From an uncultured Prevotellaceae bacterium (GTDB lineage: Bacteria > Bacteroidota > Bacteroidia > Bacteroidales > Muribaculaceae): DNA of 64,000 nt. The stretch covers positions 1 to 64,000 of the forward strand of contig ONKF01000004.1 of assembly GCA_900318335.1 (NCBI GenBank). Reading direction: 5' to 3'. Positions 7,893 to 15,451 of this stretch are shown in pieces. Numbering within the stretch: position 1 is the stretch's first letter; every line of letters begins with the position of its first letter. The notes below the pieces were generated by a model. The model was not told the origin of the DNA, did no database searches, and was given only the letters and a program-made list of their open reading frames with translations. A program made the translations under genes and the position numbers.

Positions 7893-9752
7893 TCAAAACA
7901 ATTTAGTAATCTGGTCCATCGGAATGACGGTGATGATTGTCTTTCCGTCGGGAGTGTAATTAGGTTCAGGCAACCGGAGCAGATCGGCCACAAGGATGTC
8001 CATTTCCTCCTGCATGAGGGTGCGCCCAACAGGAATGGCTGCCGAACGGGCCACCGTCAATGCCAGGTGCTCCAAGATGCGCTTCTTGACAGGCATACCC
8101 CCGTGATCAACCGACTCGATAATCTGCTGAACCATCACCGAAGCATCCACTCCGTCCAACCCGGCAGGAATGGCATTGACCGACCAGTCATTGCCACTGA
8201 GGGGAGCTAAGGCAAACCCCATCTTCTCCATCTCGGGCAGGAGTTCCTTCAAGGCTTCGCTCTGGGCGGCGCTCAAGTGGAGCACCTCAGGGAAAAGTAT
8301 GGTCTGGGATGACATGACACCCGAATGGATGCGGCTGATGTAGCGGTCGAACAGAATACGCACATGGGCACGGTGCTGGTCAATGACCATCAGCCCGGAC
8401 TTGGCGGGCGAGAGGATGAAACGCCCCTTGAGCTGCAAGTAAACCGACTGCAGGTCGCCCAATGGCAAGACTGCTTCCTGTTCCTCGGCTTGCACCGGGG
8501 TAACTGCGCCCTCATCAGGCGCCTGAGACAGGCCCTCGCGTTTCTTCCGCTCAAAGTTGGCAAACAACTCGTCCCAGTTGCTCATCACACCGTTATCAGA
8601 CGGCGTGTGATGCCTCAACGGGGCGTTGCCCTGCCGTGACTGGGACTTGAAAGGATTATAAGTGGGATCCACCTCAATCTCGGGACGATGCACCTCGACG
8701 TGGCCGGAATAAGCCGGAATGGAGGGGGCATCCTGGGTGTCGAAGTCGATGGTCGGCACCTCGCTGAAACGCCCCAACGTCTCCTTTACGCCAGCAGCAA
8801 GAATCTGCCAGATGGGCATCTCGTCCTCAAACTTAATCTCAGTCTTGGTGGGATGGATATTCACATCGATGGACTGCGGGTCCACATTGAAGCGAAGGAA
8901 ATAATTGGGCTGCTCGCCTTCAGGAATCAGCTGCTCATAGGCCGTCATCACCGCCTTGTGGAAATAGGGGTGCCGCATGAAGCGCTCGTTGACAAACATG
9001 AACTGCAACGCATTGCGTTTGCGGGAATTTTCAGGTTTTCCCACATAACCCTCTATCTTGACCAGCGACGTGTCGATGCTCACCGGCAACAGCTGCTGAT
9101 CCAGGTTATTGCCCATGAGTGCCGCGATGCGCTGGCGGAATGTGCCTTTCATCAGCTTGTACATCACATTGCCATTGTGGATAAGAGTGAATTCCACATT
9201 ATAGTTAATCAACGCCAGTTTCTCAAACTCCTTGACGATATTGGCCAGTTCCACCTGATTGGACTTGAGGAACTTGCGCCGTGCCGGGACGTTAAAGAAA
9301 ATGTTCTTAATCATGAAATTGCTACCCACAGGGCACATATCAGGTTCCTGGCTCTCACACTGCGAAGCATTGATAATCAAGTGGGTACCCAACTGCTCGT
9401 CCTGGCGTCGTGTGCGCAATTCCACCTGCGAGATGGCGGCAATCGACGCCAAAGCCTCGCCACGGAAACCCATCGTGTGCAGCGAGAACAGGTCATCGGC
9501 TGTGCGTATCTTGCTCGTGCTGTGGCGCTCAAATGCCAATCGGGCGTCGGTCTCGCTCATCCCCACCCCATCATCGATAATCTGGATAAGGGTGCGGCCC
9601 GCATCCTTGAGAATGATCTGGATGTGGCTCGCATGGGCGTCGATGGCATTTTCCACCAGCTCCTTGATGACGTTGGCGGGTCGCTGGATGACCTCACCGG
9701 CGGCAATCTGGTTGGCGACCGAATCTGGCAGCAGTTTGATAACGTCACTCAT
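7893..9752 (-). CDS. mutL: DNA mismatch repair protein MutL lacking the endonuclease motifs
   Basis: A 619-residue MutL from the ATG at 9752, which overlaps the upstream gene by 8 bases; the five-codon longer frame is not needed. The GHKL ATPase domain is intact: E-N-A-I-D-A-H, D-D-G-V-G-M and G-F-R-G-E-A-L (95-101). The transducer domain and a variable linker (about 345-430) follow. In the dimerisation domain the nuclease motif DQHA(x)2E(x)4E reads D-Q-H-R-A-H-V-R-I-L-F-D (458-469), and the later CPHGRP-type motif reads Y-T-P-D-G-K-T. It probably does not nick DNA itself. Its role is to link MutS mismatch recognition to downstream repair. Confidence 0.96.
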   Translation of the reverse strand: MSDVIKLLPDSVANQIAAGEVIQRPANVIKELVENAIDAHASHIQIILKDAGRTLIQIIDDGVGMSETDARLAFERHSTSKIRTADDLFSLHTMGFRGEALASIAAISQVELRTRRQDEQLGTHLIINASQCESQEPDMCPVGSNFMIKNIFFNVPARRKFLKSNQVELANIVKEFEKLALINYNVEFTLIHNGNVMYKLMKGTFRQRIAALMGNNLDQQLLPVSIDTSLVKIEGYVGKPENSRKRNALQFMFVNERFMRHPYFHKAVMTAYEQLIPEGEQPNYFLRFNVDPQSIDVNIHPTKTEIKFEDEMPIWQILAAGVKETLGRFSEVPTIDFDTQDAPSIPAYSGHVEVHRPEIEVDPTYNPFKSQSRQGNAPLRHHTPSDNGVMSNWDELFANFERKKREGLSQAPDEGAVTPVQAEEQEAVLPLGDLQSVYLQLKGRFILSPAKSGLMVIDQHRAHVRILFDRYISRIHSGVMSSQTILFPEVLHLSAAQSEALKELLPEMEKMGFALAPLSGNDWSVNAIPAGLDGVDASVMVQQIIESVDHGGMPVKKRILEHLALTVARSAAIPVGRTLMQEEMDILVADLLRLPEPNYTPDGKTIITVIPMDQITKLF

Positions 9753-11610
9753 GGCTTGTCTCGTCACTTGTCGGGTTAGTACTGATATCGCTCACTGCGG
9801 TCACAGCCGCACCACTTCCCGAGCGGCGGCGGGTGCCACCCTCGATGGTCTTGACCAGTTGCTTGAGCTCGTCGTTCACGTCGTAGATGTCATCGGGACT
9901 CTTAGGCCTCAAGGCATCATACCACTTGAACTGCGGCAGATACATGTCGACCTTCTTGGCCAGGAACAAGGGTGTGACCTTGCCCGACACCTCGGGCCAC
10001 ATGACAATGCGGTCCACCTCCTGTTTGGCCTTGAGATTCAGCCTCAGGTAACTGGACTCGGCATTGACCATCTTATTATAGGTGGAATCATCTTCCTCGG
10101 GGAACATGATGACCTGCACATTGCCGTCCACGTCGAGCTGGCGCAGCTCCTTGTTCTCAAACCACGCCTTCATCTTCTTGCCACTCAGCTGGTCGTAATA
10201 GATTTCGCCCAAATGCTCGGCCATGAAACCTCCTGTGGGCAACGTGGCCCAGTCGGCAGCACTATCGTTGAGGTGGACATTAATCTCGTCGCCAAAAATC
10301 TGCCTCTCGAGGTTCCACACCACGGCATGGCGGTACATGTTGATGATAGTGTCGGCCTCGCTCAACTGCAGGGAGTCACAGATGCCCTGCACGTCGCTAC
10401 GGTAAAACCTCACCTGATTGAATGCCCGTAACACACGCACCGAGTCATCACCGACCGAATCGATGATAACATGATTGATGAGCGTGCACAGGGTGTCGGC
10501 GTGCAAGTAGATGGTGTCCTTCTGCGAGAACTCGCGGGCCCTGGCCCTACCGGTCACGTAGCTGTAGTGGGAATTATCGTCATGGTAACCATAATCGCCA
10601 TCCAAGATGACCTTGTTGCCCGGGTCGGTGATGACCACGTTGCCACGAGCCTCGCCATAGTTGCGCTTGCGGTTGTAATAGACCGTGTCGCCCAGCAGTG
10701 TCTTGCCATCCTTAGCGGTAATCAGCGCGCGCTCATAGAGTGTGGCATCGTCGGCACTGGTGTTGTACCAGCCGTTGGTCGTGTTGATGGTGTTGCTGTC
10801 GCTCACGATGAGAGTTTCGCTCGTGATGCGGGCAATGTGGGACTGGGTGTTGTAGTCGAGCAGGTCGGTGAACATCTCGTAACGGTCATTAATCAGGTGC
10901 ACATCACGAGAGAACTCAGCCTGCTTGGTATCCAGCTCATAGCGTCCGAACTGGGAACTCAGCTCGGTGTTGTTGCGGTTATCAACGATGGTGCCCCCAT
11001 CGAAGTAATAGCCCACATTGGAATTGATTTCGTAATCGAGCGCGTCGGTCAGCAGCGTGGTGCTGCGGTTCTCGAGACGCACGTTGCTGCGCAGCTCGGC
11101 CACACCCTGGTCACCGTAGTAGTGCAACACGTCACTATAGACCCACAGGGTGTCGCCCTGGGTCATGCGCACGTTGCCAAATGCGTCCAGCGAACTTGTC
11201 TCGGCATAGAAATAGGCGCTGTCACAGAACATGTACATATCGCCGCGGCGAAACCGCACATTGCCCTTCAAGACCTGGTAATCGGTGCTGATGGCCTCAT
11301 TGGCCTTCAGGATGTCGGCATTCTCGAGGAACACCTTGTTCGTCTGGTTGCGGTTGGCCTTGGGAATCTGGGGAGTGATGCGGCTCACCTTAGGCCCCTT
11401 GGAGCCCTTGCGTGCCGCCTGGGCAGGTTGAGGATTGGTGGGGCGTTTCATCTTTCCCACCGTCGATGTCTTATTGAACTTGACAGGACGTGAAGACCGC
11501 TGGGCCCACATCATGGGCGACATCAACAACGCCATCGCCAGGCATGCCACCAGGGCATGCCACCAGCGGCCGGTGGCTGCTGAGTGCCGCTTATCGCGTG
11601 AGTCAAGCAT
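9745..11610 (-). CDS. OstA-like protein, periplasmic LPS-transport (LptA/OstA family)
   Basis: About 621 residues, counted from the ATG at 11610; the longer frame begins at a GTG. A signal sequence (ALVACLAMALLMSPMMWAQ) is followed by a basic, Pro-rich linker and then a long run of short beta-strand repeats of OstA type (F-R-R-G-D-M-Y-M-F-C-D-S-A; V-R-M-T-Q-G-D-T-L-W; Y-S-D-V-L-H-Y-Y). These beta-jellyroll repeats are the fold that conducts lipopolysaccharide across the periplasm. Upstream are two PpiC-type chaperones, consistent with outer-membrane assembly. The stop overlaps the mutL start (ATGAGTGA), so the two are translationally coupled. Confidence 0.85.
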   Translation of the reverse strand: MLDSRDKRHSAATGRWWHALVACLAMALLMSPMMWAQRSSRPVKFNKTSTVGKMKRPTNPQPAQAARKGSKGPKVSRITPQIPKANRNQTNKVFLENADILKANEAISTDYQVLKGNVRFRRGDMYMFCDSAYFYAETSSLDAFGNVRMTQGDTLWVYSDVLHYYGDQGVAELRSNVRLENRSTTLLTDALDYEINSNVGYYFDGGTIVDNRNNTELSSQFGRYELDTKQAEFSRDVHLINDRYEMFTDLLDYNTQSHIARITSETLIVSDSNTINTTNGWYNTSADDATLYERALITAKDGKTLLGDTVYYNRKRNYGEARGNVVITDPGNKVILDGDYGYHDDNSHYSYVTGRARAREFSQKDTIYLHADTLCTLINHVIIDSVGDDSVRVLRAFNQVRFYRSDVQGICDSLQLSEADTIINMYRHAVVWNLERQIFGDEINVHLNDSAADWATLPTGGFMAEHLGEIYYDQLSGKKMKAWFENKELRQLDVDGNVQVIMFPEEDDSTYNKMVNAESSYLRLNLKAKQEVDRIVMWPEVSGKVTPLFLAKKVDMYLPQFKWYDALRPKSPDDIYDVNDELKQLVKTIEGGTRRRSGSGAAVTAVSDISTNPTSDETSHE

Positions 11611-11673
11611 AGGGCGATCCACTCTCTCTTAAATATTGAAAAAAAACTTAAGCCTGAGCCTAATACCTGAAAT

Positions 11674-13029
11674 TTACTTCCCGTTCTTGAGCCAGTCGTA
11701 CTTGAAGTCACAGTTGCGCCAGCCTTCCTCGATATAAACGTAAACGCTCTTCTGTTTCTTGATGACCCAGTCGCGCAGGATTTGCTCCTTGGTATTGGCC
11801 TCGCACATGTCCTTGATGATCATGTAGTCCTCGCCCAGGTCGGCCTTGTGGCCGTCGATGCGCTTAACGAGTTTGACAATGGCCACCTGCTCACGGCGTG
11901 TCTTGGGATTGACCATGACAAAAGGCTCGCTCACGTCACCGGGCTGCATGGAACTGATCTTCTTACCCACCTCGGTGGGAAGGTCGGCCATCTCAAAGCG
12001 GCTGCTGTGGTTCTTCTCGTTGAGCATGTTACCGTTGTTGTTACGGGAATCCTTGTCCTGGGAGATGAGCAGCGCCATTTCCTCGAAGGTGTGCTTGCCA
12101 CCTGCGATATCGGCTTTTACCGAGTCAAGGCGTGAGATGGCGTCGGTCAAGTCCTTGTCGCTCACCTTGGGGCGAAGCAGAATGTGGCGCGTATTGACGC
12201 GGTCGCCACGTTTCTCAATGAGCTGGATGATGTGGAAACCATCATCGGTTTCCACGATATTGGACACGCGCTTGCTGTCGTTCAGGTTAAATGCCGCGTT
12301 GGCATACTCGGGCAGCAGCACCGAGCGGCTCTGGAAACCCGTCTCACCGCCATAGACGGCTGTTGCCTGATCCTGGCTGTAGAGGATGGCAAGGGTCGAG
12401 AACTCGCGCTCACCACTGTTCACCTGGTTGGCATAGTCGCGCAGACGGGCTTTCACCTCGTCAATCTCCTGCTGAGGAATGACAGGATTGATGGTGATGA
12501 TCTGTGCTTCGACCTGCAGGGGGATATAGGGCAACGAGTCCTTGGACATGCTGTTGTAGAACTTGCGCACATCGGCGGGAGTGGCCTTGACGTTCTTGGT
12601 CAACTCGTTCTGCACCTGCTGGATGCTGTACTGGTCGGCATAAACCTCGTTGAGTTTCTCGCGCAATCGGGGCAAGGGCATGCGGAAGTACTCTTCCACC
12701 TTCTCCTTGGAACCCAGGTTGGCGATGAAGAAGTTGATGCGGCTCTCGACCTCGGCACTGATAGTTGATGACTGCACCTCGACGGTGTCGATGCGTGCCT
12801 GGTCCAGGAACAATTTATCCACGGCCATCTGCTCGGGAATGATACAATAGGGATTGCCACTGATGGATACACGCTCATAGAGCGCCTGCTGGTACTGCTC
12901 CTCGATGTCGCTCTTGAAGATGGGCTCGTCACCAACGACCCATGCAACTTCCTCTGCTACATTATTTTGAGCTATCGCTGCTAATGCGATCAAGGCTATT
13001 GCCAGTACGGAAAAGAATCTCAGTTTCAC
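11674..13029 (-). CDS. SurA-like periplasmic peptidylprolyl isomerase
   Basis: A chaperone and isomerase for outer-membrane protein folding, about 451 residues. After the signal peptide (KLRFFSVLAIALIALAAIAQ) comes a SurA-type N-domain (W-V-V-G-D-E-P-I-F-K-S-D-I) and two PpiC rotamase domains (about residues 170-270, and from N-T-R-H-I-L-L-R onwards). The frame has no N-terminal ATG: it begins with TTG at 13056, and nine codons later there is a GTG at 13029. A -7 box ends only five bases before the TTG, so transcription would start at about that codon. The GTG start is therefore preferred. It is followed at 64 bases by the OstA-like gene. Confidence 0.88.
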   Translation of the reverse strand: MKLRFFSVLAIALIALAAIAQNNVAEEVAWVVGDEPIFKSDIEEQYQQALYERVSISGNPYCIIPEQMAVDKLFLDQARIDTVEVQSSTISAEVESRINFFIANLGSKEKVEEYFRMPLPRLREKLNEVYADQYSIQQVQNELTKNVKATPADVRKFYNSMSKDSLPYIPLQVEAQIITINPVIPQQEIDEVKARLRDYANQVNSGEREFSTLAILYSQDQATAVYGGETGFQSRSVLLPEYANAAFNLNDSKRVSNIVETDDGFHIIQLIEKRGDRVNTRHILLRPKVSDKDLTDAISRLDSVKADIAGGKHTFEEMALLISQDKDSRNNNGNMLNEKNHSSRFEMADLPTEVGKKISSMQPGDVSEPFVMVNPKTRREQVAIVKLVKRIDGHKADLGEDYMIIKDMCEANTKEQILRDWVIKKQKSVYVYIEEGWRNCDFKYDWLKNGK

Positions 13030-13060
13030 TTGTATAGTCGTTTTAATTGTTTTCAAACTG

Positions 13061-13068
13061 CAAAATTA
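13061..13068 (-). promoter_or_regulatory. -7 box of the surA-like/ostA/mutL run
   Basis: Minus-strand TAATTTTG, a TAnnTTTG match. It implies a transcription start near 13054 and a leader of about 25 bases to the GTG at 13029. Confidence 0.65.
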
Positions 13069-13108
13069 CTGAAAGTCGGCCGCAGAACAAAGAGAATTAC
13101 CAAAATGT

Positions 13109-13304
13109 TTGTTAAAACCCATCGACAATCGGGCATCATCACTCGATGGGGACCTCACGCTAAGACGCCAAGCCGCTAAGTTCTTTATTTGGGCATCCAA
13201 TACCGTTTTTAAAACTACGGATTACGCGGATTTTGCGAAGATTTGGCAAATGTGCTTTGATGCGGTGGGGAAGGCTTTAGGATTAGCTGAAAGGGAGGGT
13301 ATAG
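13109..13304. repeat. Decayed intergenic repeat cassette
   Basis: A non-coding spacer. ACGCTAAGACGCCAAGCCGC at 13156-13175 is an internally repetitive CTAAG/CCAAG motif of a kind I recall from Bacteroidetes intergenic DNA. The stretch at 13213-13240 (ACTACGGATTACGCGG, then ATTTTGCGAAG) is a degenerate arm of the AATTACGCGAATT family. A 77-codon plus-strand frame runs through both repeats and is not accepted as a gene. Confidence 0.5.
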
Positions 13305-13337
13305 AAAAATCCCGGCTGCGAACAGTCGGGATTTTCT
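13305..13337 (-). terminator. Bidirectional terminator after the 639-residue PPIase gene
   Basis: The stem AATCCCGGCTG/CAGTCGGGATT (one mismatch) closes on a CGAA tetraloop, with A-runs and T-runs on the two sides. It lies about 20 bases past the minus-strand stop at 13358. Confidence 0.8.
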
Positions 13338-13357
13338 TATAAGGCGGACAAGTGAGA

Positions 13358-15277
13358 TTATTTCACTTGCTTGAGTACTTTCTTGTTGATCTTGGCGGGA
13401 TATTTGCGCGCAAGTTCATCTTTCCATTGCTGTTCGAGCACGTCCTGATAGTCGCTGGTGACAGCACCACGCACGTCGGCCATCTCCTCGGGCTGGTTAA
13501 TAACACCGCCCTCAAGAATCATGAACTCGGTAAAGCCTTTACGCTCAGGCTTGTCACCCACGTGGAATGCGAGGTAGTCGGCATAGGGGTTTTCGCCCTT
13601 CTTAACCACCATGCGCTCCATACGGATGTCGTTGCCATACTTGTTGTGCAGAGCATCGGTGAGGGTGTCGGCACCCATCGTGGCAAGGTCGGCCTTGATG
13701 AGGTTAAGGACGGTATCGTTCTTAGCGCTGAGGATGATACCCTTGAAGTGGGGCTCGCTCCAGTTATACCTGCTACGGTTCTGCTCGAAATACTGCTCCA
13801 GAGCCACGGAATCCTTACCGGCAGCCTTCCAGACGCGACGGTTGCTGATCTCGAACAGCAACATGCCGTCACGGTACTCGTTGAGCAGATTGCGGTAGTC
13901 GGGATTGTTCTTCACCAGCTCCCTGGCATGATAGTCCATAAGGGCGGCATCGGCAACAGCATCAATCCTGTTGAGGATATAATCCTTAGCAGCCGAGGGG
14001 AGAGGAATGACAGCCTTGGAGTTGATTTGAGACAGAAGCCTCATAACAGGAACAGACTCCTTTTCTCCATAGAAGAACATCGGCATCTTGTTACCCTTGA
14101 TGTTCTGGGCGACAAAGGTCGAGTCATACTTGCCGTTGGCTTCAAGAGTTTGGGTCAAGAATGATTCAAACTCAGGATTGATACGGAAGTTGTACTTGGC
14201 CTTCATGTCATCGAGGCGGCGCTGAGTGATGAGCTGAGCGCGGGAATCGCGGCTGATAGCGGTCTCGATGGTGTTACGCACCTCGGACAATGAGGGAATA
14301 CCATGACCCACCTTCTTGATGATGTGGTAACCGAAGCGGGTGGCAAACGGCTCACTGATGGCACCGTCGGCGAGGTCAAAGGCGATGTCCTCGAAGGGCT
14401 GAACCATGCGTCCGCGACCGAACCAACCCAGGTCACCGCCATTGCGGGCGGTACCGTCCTGCGACTCCTTCTTGGCCAGCTCCTCGAAGTTGGCACCGGC
14501 CTTGAGCAGGTTGTAGATCGAGTCGATCTGAGCCTTGCAGACGGCCTTTTGCTCTTCGGTGGCATCCTTGGGGAACAGCTTGAGGATGTGCTTGGCGTGA
14601 ACATCGTTGCGCATGCGGGTCTCGATGACACGAATCATGTGGACGCCATAGTTGGTGCGGATAGGCTTGGAAATCTCACCTACTGGGGTGGTATATACAG
14701 CGTTCTCGAATTCATAGGGGAACATATTGGCTGTAACAAAGCCATAATGGCCGTGGTTACGAACCTTTGAGGGGTCACTCGAGAGTTTATCGACCATTGC
14801 CCCCCAATCCTCGCCAGCCAGGATGCAGTTGCGGATGCTGTCCATGCGAGCCATATTGTTGGCGGTTTCAATGGGATTGGTGCCTAAAGGCAGCATGAAG
14901 TGGTCTATTTTGACTTCCTGCTTTGAGCGCTCGTAAGCCTCGTTGACAAATTGCCAGTGATAGGTGGTGTCCTCGGTCATGAAGGGCTCGGCAAGGTCTT
15001 TCTGGTAGCCCTCAAACTCCTTGATAAACAGGCTGGTGGTATCAATACCGGCAGCCTCGGCATCAGCGACCTTCTGCTTATAGAGTACAAAGCGGTCAAG
15101 GTACTGATCAAGAGTTTCCTTCTCAATTTGTTGCTGATTGTTCTTGTGATAAAGGTACTCAAACTCCGAGAGTTTGATGTCTTTGCCGTTAATAGTCATG
15201 AGGACAGGATCCCCCTTAGCAATAGCGAGGATCGCAGTTCCCAACAGCAATGAAGAAATCAAAAGTTTAGCTTTCAT
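13358..15277 (-). CDS. PpiC/SurA-type periplasmic peptidylprolyl isomerase, long form
   Basis: A 639-residue exported foldase. The signal peptide is MKAKLLISSLLLGTAILAIA. The N-domain (P-V-L-M-T-I-N-G-K-D-I-K-L-S-E-F) is followed by parvulin-like modules at about 120-230 (D-H-F-M-L-P-L-G) and 238-340 (H-A-K-H-I-L-K-L-F-P ... G-G-D-L-G-W-F-G-R-G-R-M-V). The C-terminal 300 residues are helical with weaker similarity. Its partner, the shorter SurA-like protein, lies downstream beyond a terminator, so the two are probably separate transcripts. No TAnnTTTG box is seen in its 170-base upstream gap. Confidence 0.87.
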   Translation of the reverse strand: MKAKLLISSLLLGTAILAIAKGDPVLMTINGKDIKLSEFEYLYHKNNQQQIEKETLDQYLDRFVLYKQKVADAEAAGIDTTSLFIKEFEGYQKDLAEPFMTEDTTYHWQFVNEAYERSKQEVKIDHFMLPLGTNPIETANNMARMDSIRNCILAGEDWGAMVDKLSSDPSKVRNHGHYGFVTANMFPYEFENAVYTTPVGEISKPIRTNYGVHMIRVIETRMRNDVHAKHILKLFPKDATEEQKAVCKAQIDSIYNLLKAGANFEELAKKESQDGTARNGGDLGWFGRGRMVQPFEDIAFDLADGAISEPFATRFGYHIIKKVGHGIPSLSEVRNTIETAISRDSRAQLITQRRLDDMKAKYNFRINPEFESFLTQTLEANGKYDSTFVAQNIKGNKMPMFFYGEKESVPVMRLLSQINSKAVIPLPSAAKDYILNRIDAVADAALMDYHARELVKNNPDYRNLLNEYRDGMLLFEISNRRVWKAAGKDSVALEQYFEQNRSRYNWSEPHFKGIILSAKNDTVLNLIKADLATMGADTLTDALHNKYGNDIRMERMVVKKGENPYADYLAFHVGDKPERKGFTEFMILEGGVINQPEEMADVRGAVTSDYQDVLEQQWKDELARKYPAKINKKVLKQVK

Positions 15278-15388
15278 CTTCTTAGGTTGGTTTGAATCTA
15301 TATTTTACGTTTTTTCATTCTTATTTACTAATGTATAACGCACACCCACGTGAAAAATTATATCTCAAACCATTTTTTTATTAACAAT

Positions 15389-15424
15389 CCGCCAAATGGT
15401 AGCCTTTTCGGGCCCACTTGGCGG
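15389..15424 (-). terminator. Hairpin after recQ
   Basis: The arms CCGCCAAATGG and CCACTTGGCGG (10 of 11 paired) lie 28 bases after the recQ stop. The minus-strand 3' flank is only moderately T-rich, so termination is likely but not certain. The rest of the gap 15278-15451 shows nothing clear. Confidence 0.45.
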
Positions 15425-15451
15425 AAGTTTTACTCATTAAAGACCTAAAGC

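Noticed and set aside
13109-13342. A 77-codon plus-strand frame
   Set aside because: It runs through two intergenic repeats and into the terminator hairpin of the opposite gene; the peptide is repeat-derived.
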